The notes under the pieces: model-generated
Seen by the model: only the letters and a program-made list of their open reading frames with translations
Database searches by the model: none
Told to the model about the DNA's origin: nothing
Program-made: the position numbers and the translations under genes
NCBI GenBank assembly: GCA_004366215.1
Contig: SIRY01000031.1
Coordinates: 1 to 26,538, forward strand
DNA from: Actinomycetota bacterium
GTDB taxonomy: Bacteria; Actinomycetota; Acidimicrobiia; Acidimicrobiales; Acidimicrobiaceae
Direction: 5' to 3'
DNA: 26,538 bases
Shown here: piece by piece, positions 7,469-15,762 of the stretch
How positions within the stretch are numbered: position 1 is the first letter of the stretch
How the letters are laid out: every line of letters begins with the position of its first letter

Positions 7469-8353
7469 ATGACCAAGACCGTGCGACGTCGGGCGCGCGC
7501 TGCGGTGCTCGGGGTAACGGCGATCTGGGGGGTGACGTTTCCCCTCAACACCCTGGCCCTCGGGCACGTGTCGCCCGAAGCGCTGACCTTCTGGCGGTTC
7601 TGCCTCGCCGCGCTCGGCCTCGGCGTCGTCGCGCTCGTTGGTCGTCGTCGAGTCGAGCGCTCGAGTCTCATCGCCGGGACGACGAGCGGCGTCGCTCTCT
7701 TCGGCGGCTACCTCGCCCAGGTGGAGGGCCAACGCTTCGTCGCCCCCTCCATCGCCGGCTTCCTCACCGGGCTCTCGGTCGTGCTCGTGCCCCTCCTCGT
7801 CGTGGCCCTCGGCCGACGTCCAAGCCGTCGACAGCTGCTCGGCATCGCGCTCGCCGCGATCGCACTGCTCATCCTCTCGTTCCCGCAGGGCCACGCGAGC
7901 CTCCTCGGCGTCGCACTCGAGCTCGCGTGCGCACTGTTCTTCGCGGCCCAGATCGTCATCCTCGAGCAGCTCGGCACGCCTGCCGACGCGATCGTGACGT
8001 CGACGGTGCAGATGGCGACCATCGCCGTCGCTGCGCTCCTCACGGCACCGCTCGTCGGGGGGTCGCTGCTACCTCGCCACCCCGGAGCGGTCGCGGTGGC
8101 GGCCATCGTCTACGACGGCGTCGCTGCGAGCGCGGTCGCCTTCCTCGTCCAGGCGTGGGCGCTCGCGCACGCCGACAGCGTAGAGATCTCCGTCATCTAC
8201 GCGGCTGAACCCGTCTTCGCCGTGGTCGCGTCGATCGCCTTCGGGCTTGGAGGCCTGAGCCTCGGTGCTGGGTTCGCCGGGGTCCTTGCGATGGTCGCCA
8301 TCCTGCTCGCCTCCGTCGCGCCTGGAGAGGGACGCCGAACAGCCTCTCCCTAG
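7469..8353 (+). CDS. EamA / drug-metabolite transporter (DMT) family permease
   Basis: 294 residues with about ten hydrophobic segments and the internal duplication typical of EamA exporters. The first repeat opens with the conserved AIWGVTFPLN; the second repeat ends with the SVEISVIYAAEPVFAVVAS segment, a hallmark of the family (an Ala-x-x-x-x-x-x-Glu-Pro near helix 9). Family members export amino acids, metabolites or drugs, and the substrate cannot be read from sequence. The ATG at 7469 is preceded by GGAGGA at 7460-7465; an in-frame GTG-type extension upstream would overlap the psiE promoter and is disfavoured. It is divergent from the psiE-like gene with 26 bp between starts. Confidence 0.88.
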   Translation: MTKTVRRRARAAVLGVTAIWGVTFPLNTLALGHVSPEALTFWRFCLAALGLGVVALVGRRRVERSSLIAGTTSGVALFGGYLAQVEGQRFVAPSIAGFLTGLSVVLVPLLVVALGRRPSRRQLLGIALAAIALLILSFPQGHASLLGVALELACALFFAAQIVILEQLGTPADAIVTSTVQMATIAVAALLTAPLVGGSLLPRHPGAVAVAAIVYDGVAASAVAFLVQAWALAHADSVEISVIYAAEPVFAVVASIAFGLGGLSLGAGFAGVLAMVAILLASVAPGEGRRTASP

Positions 8354-8406
8354 GGCCAAAGGTCCCCTCTGCGTGGCGCGTCTTTGTGTCAGCTGGTCGC
8401 GGCGCC

Positions 8407-8412
8407 TACCCT
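8407..8412 (+). promoter_or_regulatory. Possible -10 box (TACCCT)
   Basis: TACCCT lies 21 nt before the GTG at 8434, with an AGGAGGTGGAGGAGGG ribosome site between. A TTTGTG at 8383-8388 could be a -35 with an 18-nt spacer. Weak evidence. Confidence 0.3.
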
Positions 8413-8433
8413 AGGAGGTGGAGGAGGGCACTC

Positions 8434-8943
8434 GTGGCAGCAGAGGAGTACGAGCACCGAGCGACCGGTCCGGTCCGCTTCGTGCGCGACTTCGTCGAGC
8501 TGCCGCTCGCCTTCGAGGTCGCAGGCCCTCTGCTCGCACGTCAGAGCGCGGAGTGGCTCAGCGCGATCGCAACCGAAGTCACTGAGGATGACGCGGGGCT
8601 TCGAGCCGTTCTCGGCGTGCGAACCGGGCCGCTTCGCACACCGGTCGCGATCCGGCTCGCGACCCCGCGACGGGTGGTCGAGGGCGAGGTGCAGCTGCCG
8701 ATGACGTGGGAGGGCGCACAGACCCCGTGGCTCTTCCCGCGACTCGACGGCCTGCTCGGCGTCTCGGCACTCGGCGCCACCCTGTGTCAGCTCTGGCTCG
8801 AGGGGAGCTACCGGCCCCCGCTCGGGCGACCGGGGCAGCTCATCGATCAGGCGCTGCTCTATCGAGTGGCCGACGCCACGATCCGGCGCTTCCTCCTCCG
8901 CGTCGCGAGTGCGCTCGTCGAGCTCGGCGCCGCTGCCTCCTAG
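8434..8943 (+). CDS. Hypothetical protein, possibly SRPBCC/START-like fold
   Basis: 169 residues from a GTG with a long purine-rich ribosome site at 8413-8428. I do not recognise a named family. The pattern of alternating strands ending in a C-terminal amphipathic helix (VADATIRRFLLRVASALVEL), plus a YRPPLGRPGQLIDQALL stretch just before it, resembles small SRPBCC-type ligand-binding proteins of actinobacteria; this is a tentative call. No membrane segment or signal peptide is visible. The stop is 20-26 nt before the pyruvate kinase start, so the two may be cotranscribed. Confidence 0.65.
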   Translation: MAAEEYEHRATGPVRFVRDFVELPLAFEVAGPLLARQSAEWLSAIATEVTEDDAGLRAVLGVRTGPLRTPVAIRLATPRRVVEGEVQLPMTWEGAQTPWLFPRLDGLLGVSALGATLCQLWLEGSYRPPLGRPGQLIDQALLYRVADATIRRFLLRVASALVELGAAAS

Positions 8944-8969
8944 CCTTGAGCAGCAGGGAGGGGGTGGGC

Positions 8970-10430
8970 GTGCAGGAACATCGACGCACGAAGATCATTG
9001 CGAGCATCGGCCCGGCGTCGGCGCACGGCGACACGCTCGGTGCCATGGTGCGCGCGGGCATGGACGTGGCGCGGATCAACTGCTCGCACGGCTCGACGGC
9101 AGACCACGCGCGCGCCATCGCGCTCGTGCGGGAGGCGGCGCGCCGGGTCGGCAAGACCGTGGGCGTCCTGCTCGACCTTGCGGGCCCCAAGCTGCGCATC
9201 GAGTCGCTCGACCCCTCGCTCAGCACCGTCGCCCCCGGGGAGGTGATCACGATCGCCGAGCACGGGATCGCCCGCCCGGCTGCTCTCCTGACGAGCCGCC
9301 TCGGCGTGCTGCCCACCATCACGCCGGGCTCGACGATCGCCTTCGCCGACGGGGCTGTTCGCGTGGTCGTCGACCGCAACGAAGACGGGTGGATCGAAGC
9401 GACGGTCGTCCAAGGTGGGGCCCTCGCCGCGCGCAAGGGCGTGAACTTTCCCGACTCAACCCTCGACTTACCTGCGCTGACCGAGGCGGACTACGCCAAC
9501 ATCGCCTTCGGGCTCGAGAGCGGCGTCGACTTCATCGCGCTGTCGTTCGTCGGCGCGGCGCGAGACATCGCCCTCGCCCGTCGGCAGCTCGAGCGACTCG
9601 GGGGGAGCGACCGCGTCATGCTCGTCGCCAAGATCGAGCGCAAGGAGGCGATCGAGCGGGCCGAGGAGATCGTCGACGCGGCAGACGCGGTGATGGTCGC
9701 GCGTGGCGACCTCGGCGTCGAAGTGCCCGTCGAACGGATCCCCCTCCTCCAGAAGCAGCTCATCCACCTCGCCAACGACCGGGGCAAGCCGGTGATCACC
9801 GCGACGCAGATGCTCGAATCGATGATCGAGGCAGGGTCGCCCACGCGTGCCGAGGCCTCCGACGTCGCGAACGCCATCCTCGATGGTTCGGACGCGCTCA
9901 TGCTCTCAGCCGAGACGGCTGTCGGTGCCTTCCCGGTCGAGGCCGTCGCGACGATGGATCGCATCGCACGAGCGACCGAGCAGGAAGCAGACAACCAAGC
10001 CCTCACGCTGCTCAGCCGGCCAGCGCCCGTCGCGCGCTCCGTGGCCGACGCCATCGGTGAGGCGGCGACACGCATCACGCGGTCGGTGGCTGCTCGTGCG
10101 GTGGTCGCCCTCACTGAGTCGGGACACAGCGCGAGGGTGCTCGCTCGCTTTCGGCCCGCCGCTCCGATCCTCGGAGCGACGCCCGATCCGCGCGCAGCGC
10201 GGTCGCTCACGCTGAGCTGGGGGGTCATCCCGCAGGTCATCGCGCGCACGCCGTCGACGGAGGTCATGGTGCACGAGGCGCTCGCTGCTGCGGTAGAGCG
10301 GGGGCTTGCCGAGCCAGGAGAGCTCGTCGTGCTCGTGGCCGGCATACCCTTCGGCGTGCGTGGCACGACGAACCTCATCAAGCTCCAAGCGGTGGGAGAA
10401 GGCTTCTTCGCTCCTTCCGAGGGCGTCTAG
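8970..10430 (+). CDS. pyk: Pyruvate kinase
   Basis: 486 residues, the usual length. It converts phosphoenolpyruvate and ADP to pyruvate and ATP, the last step of glycolysis. N-terminal RTKIIASIGPAS and R35-INCSHG (family NFSHG; here Cys replaces Phe) bind substrate. The catalytic lysine sits in VAKIERKEAI, the metal site in MVARGDLGVEVP, and the conserved TATQMLESMIEAGSPTRAE and SDALMLSAETAVG segments follow. A C-terminal domain of ~110 residues, where allosteric effectors bind in many homologues, is present. The GTG at 8970 follows an AGGGAGGGGG run at 8955-8964; another in-frame GTG at 8964 lies within that run and is less likely. Confidence 0.95.
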   Translation: MQEHRRTKIIASIGPASAHGDTLGAMVRAGMDVARINCSHGSTADHARAIALVREAARRVGKTVGVLLDLAGPKLRIESLDPSLSTVAPGEVITIAEHGIARPAALLTSRLGVLPTITPGSTIAFADGAVRVVVDRNEDGWIEATVVQGGALAARKGVNFPDSTLDLPALTEADYANIAFGLESGVDFIALSFVGAARDIALARRQLERLGGSDRVMLVAKIERKEAIERAEEIVDAADAVMVARGDLGVEVPVERIPLLQKQLIHLANDRGKPVITATQMLESMIEAGSPTRAEASDVANAILDGSDALMLSAETAVGAFPVEAVATMDRIARATEQEADNQALTLLSRPAPVARSVADAIGEAATRITRSVAARAVVALTESGHSARVLARFRPAAPILGATPDPRAARSLTLSWGVIPQVIARTPSTEVMVHEALAAAVERGLAEPGELVVLVAGIPFGVRGTTNLIKLQAVGEGFFAPSEGV

Positions 10431-10432
10431 CT

Positions 10433-10457
10433 ACCGCTCGCGGTCGGCTCCTAGCCG
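10433..10457. terminator. Hairpins between convergent pyk and DedA genes
   Basis: Only 20 bp separate the two stop codons. Two small stems are visible: ACCG/CGGT (10433-10444) and CGGCT/AGCCG with a 3-nt loop (10445-10457). The second includes the DedA stop codon. Neither has a U-rich tract, so a bidirectional terminator is only a suggestion. Confidence 0.25.
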
Positions 10458-11170
10458 CGTGCGACGTCGCCCTCTGCGGCGCTGCGGTGAATCCGACCGA
10501 GCGCACCGAGGTAGGCCGCTGACTCGAGCGTGATCGGAGCTGCGAGCTCTTCGTGGACCTCTCGAGGCTCGCCGACGCGCGCAGCGCTCGAGCGCCTCCG
10601 CACGTTCTCGTGGAGGAGGTGGCGCAGCCCGAGCGCCACCACGATGACGAGGAGGACGGCGAGGACCTCACCAGCTTGTCCGACGCGGTGTGCGATGGAG
10701 GCGATGGCGTCTTTGGCTTCGTAGCCCGCAACCACGAACGCGGTCGCAAAGATGAGGGTGCCAAGCGCGCTCTGGAGCGCAAAGCCAAGGAACGGAACCT
10801 CAGCGATACCTCCAACCCAGGCGGCCACGTTGCGCTCGAGCGGAATGAGCCGGCTGACGACGACTCCACCGCGGCGCTGCAGGAGCTGCTGGAGCAGCGT
10901 GTGGAAGGCCCGAACGACGGGGTGCTGCTCGAAGCGGTGCCACCACGAGCTGCCGATAGCCGCGGTCGCGAGGCGCCACGCGACGATCGCACCGAGCGTC
11001 TCGCCGAGCACCCCAGCTGCGACGCCGGCGATGGGGTTCATCCGACCGAGCGCCCAGAGTAGGCCGACGAGCCCAAAGGTGAGCTCGGAGGAGGTGGGCA
11101 CGCCGAGCGACTGCGCAACCGAGAGCACGAAGACGGCGAGGACACCCCACGTCTCGACAAGGTGGGTCAT
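10451..11170 (-). CDS. DedA/VTT-family membrane protein
   Basis: 239 residues. The N-terminal helix carries LGVPTSSELTF, matching the early acidic motif of DedA proteins. GVLGETLGAIVAW and the central VVSRLIPLERNVAAWVGG segment, followed by a hydrophobic stretch ending in VVAGYE, match the VTT (SNARE-associated) domain layout. Such proteins are membrane-embedded and act in lipid carrier recycling or membrane homeostasis in the cases studied; the substrate here is unknown. The ATG at 11170 is chosen from a TAGTCT box 7 nt upstream. The last ~35 residues are a polar cytoplasmic tail. Convergent with pyk. Confidence 0.8.
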   Translation of the reverse strand: MTHLVETWGVLAVFVLSVAQSLGVPTSSELTFGLVGLLWALGRMNPIAGVAAGVLGETLGAIVAWRLATAAIGSSWWHRFEQHPVVRAFHTLLQQLLQRRGGVVVSRLIPLERNVAAWVGGIAEVPFLGFALQSALGTLIFATAFVVAGYEAKDAIASIAHRVGQAGEVLAVLLVIVVALGLRHLLHENVRRRSSAARVGEPREVHEELAAPITLESAAYLGALGRIHRSAAEGDVARG

Positions 11171-11177
11171 GGGCGCA

Positions 11178-11183
11178 AGACTA
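11178..11183 (-). promoter_or_regulatory. -10 box (TAGTCT) of the DedA gene, leaderless type
   Basis: TAGTCT on the minus strand, 7 nt before the ATG at 11170, with no ribosome site in the gap. It sits in the 46-bp gap after the small coiled-coil gene, so DedA can be transcribed independently of it. Confidence 0.55.
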
Positions 11184-11216
11184 ATCTGACGAGGTGACCG
11201 TATGGTTGCGGCGAGG

Positions 11217-11411
11217 TTACCCCAAGCGTCGTCGCGCCTCGGTGAGCTCTCGAAGGAGCGCACGGTTCAGCGCCACCGCCGCGCGCAGCGACTGGGCAGG
11301 CGCTTCTCGGCGGGACTCGAGCAGGGAGCGCTCGAGCGCCTCGAGACGGCGCGCAAGCTCCTCGTACGTGGTGGCGATCGAGGCGAGCTCAGCGTCCGTC
11401 ACGGCGGTCAC
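11217..11411 (-). CDS. Small coiled-coil hypothetical protein
   Basis: 64 residues from a GTG at 11411. After a short N-terminal stretch the whole protein is a charged, Leu/Ala/Glu/Arg-rich helix with heptad-like leucine spacing (ELARRLEALERSLLE, NRALLRELTEARRRL), consistent with a coiled coil. No family is recognised. It lies upstream of DedA on the same strand and divergent from hisD, sharing the promoter region. It is short and lacks a clear ribosome site, but the helical composition and a -10 box 21 nt upstream make it a plausible gene. Confidence 0.5.
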   Translation of the reverse strand: MTAVTDAELASIATTYEELARRLEALERSLLESRREAPAQSLRAAVALNRALLRELTEARRRLG

Positions 11412-11431
11412 CCCCTGTGCGGCTGAGTCGT

Positions 11432-11438
11432 TAGACTA
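11432..11438. promoter_or_regulatory. Overlapping divergent -10 boxes (hisD operon and coiled-coil gene)
   Basis: TAGACT on the plus strand (11432-11437) and TAGTCT on the minus strand (11438-11433) overlap by five base pairs. The plus-strand start would give hisD a leader of about 30 nt containing AAGGAGG (11465-11471); the minus-strand start would give a ~15-nt leader. The two directions could not be occupied at once. No leader peptide or attenuator structure is visible before hisD. Confidence 0.45.
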
Positions 11439-11474
11439 TCGCCACTCGTCCGACTACAGCGCCCAAGGAGGTCG

Positions 11475-12779
11475 ATGGCGTCGCTCACCCTCGTGGACCT
11501 GCGTGAGCGCAGGGGGCCGCTCGCGCGAAGCGACCTGCCGGGGCTCGTGCTTGCTGCAGACGGTCCACGGGCGCTCGTTCGGGAGGTCGTCGAGGCGGTC
11601 CGTCAGCGGGGAGAGGCTGCCCTCGTCGAGTTCACCCAGCGCTTCGACGGCGTGGTGCCGACGACGCTCGTCCTCGAGCGCGACGCGATGGCTCGCGCCT
11701 ACGACCGACTCGAGCGGCGACTGGCTGACGCGCTGCGGGTCGCTCGCGACCGTGTCCGCGCGGCCTACGAGGCGGAGCTGCCGCGAACGACCAAGGTGGT
11801 GGCTGACGGCATCGAACTGCGCCGGCGCATCGTCCCGGTTGAGCGGGCGGGGTGCTACGTCCCTGGGGGTCGGGCGCGCTACCCTTCGAGCGTCGTGCAC
11901 ACGGCCGTCGTCGCGCGCGTGGCAGGGGTGCGAGAGGTCGTAGTCGCGACCCCGCCGCTGCCCGACGGCGGGCTCGACGACGCGACGCTCGCGGCCTGTC
12001 ACCTCGCCGGCGTCGACGCGGTGCTCCTCGCAGGTGGGGCACAGGCGATCGCGGCGATGGCCTACGGCATCCCCTCGCTCCCTCGCGTCGACGTCATCGT
12101 GGGCCCAGGCAACCTCTTCGTCTCACTCGCCAAGCAGGAGGTCGCGCGCGACGTCGGCGTGCCGGGAGCGTTCGCGGGACCTTCGGAGGTGGTCATCGTC
12201 GCCGACGGGAGCGTCGATCCGCGCCTCGCCGCGATCGACCTCGCGGTGCAGGCTGAACACGGACCTCACGGGCTCGCGTGGCTCGTGACCTGGGACCAGC
12301 GCTGGGCTGTGCGTGTCGTCGCTGACCTCGAGGAGTACGTCGCGACGAGCCCACGACAAGCCCAGCTCGCCGAGACCCTCAACGCGAACGGCTACGTCGC
12401 CCTCGTGCGCGACCGCGACCAGGCGCTCGCCGTCGCCGAGGCCATCGCGCCAGAGCACCTCGAGCTGCTCTACGACCAGGCCGCACGCGACGCCGACCGG
12501 GTGCGCTGTGCCGGCGTGGTCTTCGTCGGGCGCGCCGCGAGCGCGGCCTTTGGCGACTACGTCGCTGGCCCATCCCACGTCCTGCCGACGGCCGGCACTG
12601 CTCGCTTCGCGAGCGTGCTCGGACTCGAGGACTTCCAGCGCCGCATCCACGTCGTCGAGGTCCACGACGACGCCCTCGCGCGGCTTGGGTGGGCCATCGA
12701 GGCTATCGCTGAGGCCGAAGGACTCGTCGCGCACGCAGACTCGATCCGGCTGCGGCGTGCGTGGGGAGGCGTGAGCTGA
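11475..12779 (+). CDS. hisD: Histidinol dehydrogenase
   Basis: 434 residues. This zinc enzyme catalyses the last two steps of histidine synthesis, L-histidinol to L-histidine with two NAD+. Visible motifs are PGGRARYPSSV, LAGGAQAIAAMAYG, VIVGPGNLFVSLAKQEV, the zinc/active-site QAEHGPHG, and the general-base pair E-H in IAPEHLELL. Length is normal. The ATG at 11475 has a strong AAGGAGG at 11465-11471. It is the first gene of a nine-gene operon, and its stop shares the A of the hisC ATG (TGATG). Confidence 0.96.
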   Translation: MASLTLVDLRERRGPLARSDLPGLVLAADGPRALVREVVEAVRQRGEAALVEFTQRFDGVVPTTLVLERDAMARAYDRLERRLADALRVARDRVRAAYEAELPRTTKVVADGIELRRRIVPVERAGCYVPGGRARYPSSVVHTAVVARVAGVREVVVATPPLPDGGLDDATLAACHLAGVDAVLLAGGAQAIAAMAYGIPSLPRVDVIVGPGNLFVSLAKQEVARDVGVPGAFAGPSEVVIVADGSVDPRLAAIDLAVQAEHGPHGLAWLVTWDQRWAVRVVADLEEYVATSPRQAQLAETLNANGYVALVRDRDQALAVAEAIAPEHLELLYDQAARDADRVRCAGVVFVGRAASAAFGDYVAGPSHVLPTAGTARFASVLGLEDFQRRIHVVEVHDDALARLGWAIEAIAEAEGLVAHADSIRLRRAWGGVS

Positions 12780-13813
12780 TGCCCCTTCGGCCCTCGCTCG
12801 AGACGCACGACGCGGTGCGCTACCACTCGCCCCAGCTCGCGGTGGAGGTGCGGCTCAACACGAACGAGTCGCCGTTTGGCCCTCCGCCCGCCGTCGTCGC
12901 AGCGCTGAGAGACGATGCGCCGGAGCTCGACCTCGCGCGCTACCCAGACCGCCACGCGCTCGCGCTCCGTCGCGCCATCGCGGCGCACCACGGGGTAGAC
13001 CCAGCGGCGGTCTTCGTCGCCAACGGCTCCAACGAGGTGCTCCAGACCATCATGCTGGCCTGGGGTGGGCCTGGTCGTCGGCTGTGGCTCGCTGAGCCCA
13101 CCTACGGGATGTACCGCCAGATCGCACGGACCACGAGAACCGAGGTCGTCGCTGGCCGTCGGCGCGACGACGGCTCGATCGACTCGGCGAGCCTGCGTGA
13201 GGACGCTGAGCTCGTCGTCGTGTGCCAGCCGAACAACCCGACGGGTCAGCTCGAGCCGCCGGACGTCATCGAGTCACTCTGTAGCCTCGAGGATCGACTC
13301 GTCGTGCTCGACGAGGCCTACGCCGACTTCTGTGAGCTCGGCCCGGCGCGGCTCATGGCGCCGCACGTCGTGCGCGTGCGAACACTCTCGAAGGCCGTCG
13401 GGCTCGCGGGGTTGCGGCTTGGGTACCTCGTCGCAGACCCTGCGATCGTCGAGGTGCTCTTCGCGACGTGTCTGCCGTACCACGTCGGTTCGCTGACGCA
13501 GCTGCTCGCGCTCCGCGCACTCGAGGACGACGCCGTCGTCCGGCGCCGCGCCAGCGCAATCGTCGCGGAGCGAGAGCGGGTCCTCGCTGAGCTCGGTGCT
13601 CGTGGGGTGCGGACGTGGCCGAGCGCCACGAACTTCGTCCTCTTCGATCCGGGCCGCCCTGCCGAGGCGGTCTGGCACGCGCTCGTCGCACGGGGGGTGC
13701 TCGTGCGAGACGCGTCTCGCTGGCCTGGTCTGACGAACGCGCTTCGGGTGACGATCGGCACGCCCGGCGAGAACGACGCGTTCCTCGCAGCGCTCGCCGA
13801 GGTGCTCGCGTGA
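12779..13813 (+). CDS. hisC: Histidinol-phosphate aminotransferase
   Basis: 344 residues, fold-type I PLP aminotransferase converting imidazole acetol-phosphate and glutamate to histidinol-phosphate. Key segments: VRLNTNESPFGPP near the N-terminus, VANGSNEVLQ, CQPNNPTGQL, LDEAYADF, and the Schiff-base lysine K205 in TLSKAVGLAGLRLGYL; the C-terminal LRVTIGTPGEN holds the carboxylate-binding Arg. The ATG overlaps the hisD stop and follows GGGGAGG at 12762-12769. The stop overlaps the hisB GTG by four bases. Confidence 0.95.
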   Translation: MPLRPSLETHDAVRYHSPQLAVEVRLNTNESPFGPPPAVVAALRDDAPELDLARYPDRHALALRRAIAAHHGVDPAAVFVANGSNEVLQTIMLAWGGPGRRLWLAEPTYGMYRQIARTTRTEVVAGRRRDDGSIDSASLREDAELVVVCQPNNPTGQLEPPDVIESLCSLEDRLVVLDEAYADFCELGPARLMAPHVVRVRTLSKAVGLAGLRLGYLVADPAIVEVLFATCLPYHVGSLTQLLALRALEDDAVVRRRASAIVAERERVLAELGARGVRTWPSATNFVLFDPGRPAEAVWHALVARGVLVRDASRWPGLTNALRVTIGTPGENDAFLAALAEVLA

Positions 13814-14403
13814 CAGGCCGCAGCGCGCGGCTCGAGCGGGTCACGCGCGAGACCTCCGTCACCGTCGCTCTCGAGCTCGAGGGCTCGGGTGCGACGATCG
13901 ACACGTCGTTACCCTTCCTCGACCACCTCCTCGACCAGGTCGCTCGGCACGGGGGGTTCGGACTCGAGCTGCACGCCCGAGGCGACGTCGACGTCGACGC
14001 CCACCACCTCAGCGAAGACGTCGGGCTCGCTGTCGGGGCAGCCCTCGACGAGGCGCTCGGCGACCGACGCGGCATCGAGCGCTTCGGCGCCGCGACGATC
14101 CCCCTCGACGAGAGCCTCGTCGAGGTCGCGATCGACCTCTCCGGACGCCCCGGAGCCTGGGTCGAGCTGGGTGGTGAACGCGCCCTCCTCCTCGGTCGGC
14201 CAGGCGTCGCGGTCGAGCACGTCGAGGAGCTCCTCGCAGGGTTCGCGCGGGCAGGTCGCCTGACGCTCCACGTGCGCTCGCTGCGAGGTCGTAACACGCA
14301 CCACCAGCTCGAGGCGACGGCGAAGGCGCTCGGACGGTCCCTGCGCGCAGCGCTCGAGCGCCGTGGAGGCACCGACGTCCCCTCGACGAAGGGCCGGCTG
14401 TGA
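13810..14403 (+). CDS. hisB: Imidazoleglycerol-phosphate dehydratase
   Basis: 197 residues, a monofunctional dehydratase without a phosphatase domain. It converts imidazole glycerol phosphate to imidazole acetol-phosphate. The two manganese-binding His clusters are present: DAHHLSEDVGLAVG (usual form HHTVED) and RGRNTHHQLEATAKALG, together with the FLDHLLDQVARHGGF segment. The GTG start forms a GTGA overlap with the hisC stop, and the 3' end forms the same overlap with hisH, implying translational coupling. Confidence 0.95.
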   Translation: MTGRSARLERVTRETSVTVALELEGSGATIDTSLPFLDHLLDQVARHGGFGLELHARGDVDVDAHHLSEDVGLAVGAALDEALGDRRGIERFGAATIPLDESLVEVAIDLSGRPGAWVELGGERALLLGRPGVAVEHVEELLAGFARAGRLTLHVRSLRGRNTHHQLEATAKALGRSLRAALERRGGTDVPSTKGRL

Positions 14404-15017
14404 GCGCTGACGTCGTCGTCGCTGACTGCGGCTTTGGCAACATGGGCGCGGCGCTCGGCGCCTGGCGTAGCCTCGGCTACGAGGTCACGCGCAGCAGCGA
14501 TCCTGCGACGCTCGCTCGGGCGCGGCTGCTCGTGGTGCCAGGCGTCGGCCACCTCGGCGCGGTGCTGCGCGAGCTTCGCCAGCGCGGGGTCGCTGAGGTC
14601 ATCGCCGAGCGCGACCGCCGCGGCCAGGCGACGCTCGGCGTGTGCGTGGGCATGCAGGCACTCTTCGAGGGGGGCGAGGAAGCGGCCAGCGAAGCCGGTC
14701 TTGGGCTCCTCGAGGGGTGGGTCGTGGCCATGACGGGAGCACCTCGTCTGCCCGAGATGCAGTGGAACGTCGTCTCCGTCGTCGCGGACGCGCCGCCTCC
14801 GCTGCGCGTGCTCGACGGGGCGTGGGTCTACTTCGTCCACAGCTACGCCGTGGCGACGACGCCGCACGCCCTCGCCACGGAAGAGTTCGGTGGACGCTGG
14901 GTTGCGGCGGCGGGGCGCGACGCGCTCCTTGGGGTTCAGTTCCACCCAGAACGGTCGGGACGGCGAGGGCTCGCGTTCCTCGACGCCCTCTTTCGGTGGG
15001 TGCGCACGGAGGCCTGA
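14400..15017 (+). CDS. hisH: Imidazole glycerol phosphate synthase, glutamine amidotransferase subunit
   Basis: 205 residues, class-I glutaminase that hydrolyses glutamine and channels ammonia to HisF. The nucleophile C82 lies in LGVCVGMQALFEGGEEA (usual GICLGMQ); the His-Glu pair is in GVQFHPERSGRRG near the C-terminus. The N-terminal DCGFGNMGA and PGVGHLGA segments are typical. GTG start overlapping the hisB stop by four bases; the hisA start follows 4 nt after the stop. Confidence 0.95.
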   Translation: MSADVVVADCGFGNMGAALGAWRSLGYEVTRSSDPATLARARLLVVPGVGHLGAVLRELRQRGVAEVIAERDRRGQATLGVCVGMQALFEGGEEAASEAGLGLLEGWVVAMTGAPRLPEMQWNVVSVVADAPPPLRVLDGAWVYFVHSYAVATTPHALATEEFGGRWVAAAGRDALLGVQFHPERSGRRGLAFLDALFRWVRTEA

Positions 15018-15021
15018 GGCG

Positions 15022-15762
15022 GTGGAGCTCATCGTCGCCCTCGACCTGCTCGACGGATCGCTCGTGCGGCTCCGCCGTGGGAGCTTCTCCGCGCGACGAG
15101 ACTTCGGCGATCCGCGCGCGTACCTCGACGCAGCGCTCACCGCTGGGGTCCGCTGGTTCCACGTCGTCGACCTTGCGCGCGCGCGCGATCCGAGAGATCG
15201 GCGCCACCGTCAGCTCGTCGCCTCGTTGGTCGGGACGATCAAGGGGGCAGGGCGCTCGGTCGAGGTTGGCGGAGGGTTGCGCCGGTGGGAGGACGTGGCA
15301 GAGCTCCTCGACTCGGGCGCCGACCGTGTCGTGCTCGGCACGGTGCTCGCCCGAGGCGAACTCGTCCCGCGCGACGCCGCGCGCGTCGTCGCTGCGCTGG
15401 ACTACCGCCGGGGCGACGACGGGGCGCCTGAGGTGGTCGCAGAAGCCTGGACGGCCGGCGTCGGGCGAACCCTCGACGAGGTCACCGCGGCGCTCGTCGA
15501 CCAGGGCATCTCCACCCAGCTCGTGACGGCGGTCGACCGAGACGGCACGGCCCGCGGACCTGACCTTGCGACCTACAGGCACCTCGTCGAGCACCGAGCT
15601 CTGCGGCTCATCGCATCCGGCGGCGTCGCGAGCCTCGAGAACCTCCGTGCACTCGCGCGGCTCACGGGGCGACGGGGCGGCGTCGAAGGCGTGGTCGTTG
15701 GCACCGCGCTCCTCGATGGCACGATCTCGTTCGAGGAGGCTCTCGACGCGTGCGGAGCGTGA
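15022..15762 (+). CDS. hisA: Phosphoribosylformimino-5-aminoimidazole carboxamide ribotide isomerase
   Basis: 246 residues, a TIM barrel catalysing the Amadori rearrangement of ProFAR to PRFAR. The N-terminal catalytic Asp is in VALDLLDGSLVRLRRG, the second in VTAVDRDGTARGPD; phosphate-binding glycines occur in VEVGGGLRRWED and IASGGVASLENL. A GTG start 4 nt after hisH is used because the preceding in-frame codons lie in hisH and have no family similarity. In many actinobacteria this locus is the bifunctional PriA (HisA plus TrpF); I cannot tell from the residues seen here. hisF starts 12 nt before its stop. Confidence 0.93.
   Translation: MELIVALDLLDGSLVRLRRGSFSARRDFGDPRAYLDAALTAGVRWFHVVDLARARDPRDRRHRQLVASLVGTIKGAGRSVEVGGGLRRWEDVAELLDSGADRVVLGTVLARGELVPRDAARVVAALDYRRGDDGAPEVVAEAWTAGVGRTLDEVTAALVDQGISTQLVTAVDRDGTARGPDLATYRHLVEHRALRLIASGGVASLENLRALARLTGRRGGVEGVVVGTALLDGTISFEEALDACGA

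Noticed and set aside
8351..8368. Hairpin GGGCC-AAA-GGTCCC after the EamA gene as a terminator
   Set aside because: Stem of about five pairs with a bulge and no U tract; too weak.
8941..8946. TAGCCT as a -10 box before pyruvate kinase
   Set aside because: It is mainly the stop codon of the previous gene; spacing to the start is too long for the leaderless pattern and a ribosome site is present.
13353..15140. Long minus-strand frame opposite hisC, hisB and hisH
   Set aside because: Shadow of three certain genes; no family features.
15022..15762. Calling hisA the bifunctional priA
   Set aside because: The residues distinguishing PriA cannot be judged safely without an alignment; kept as hisA with the alternative noted.
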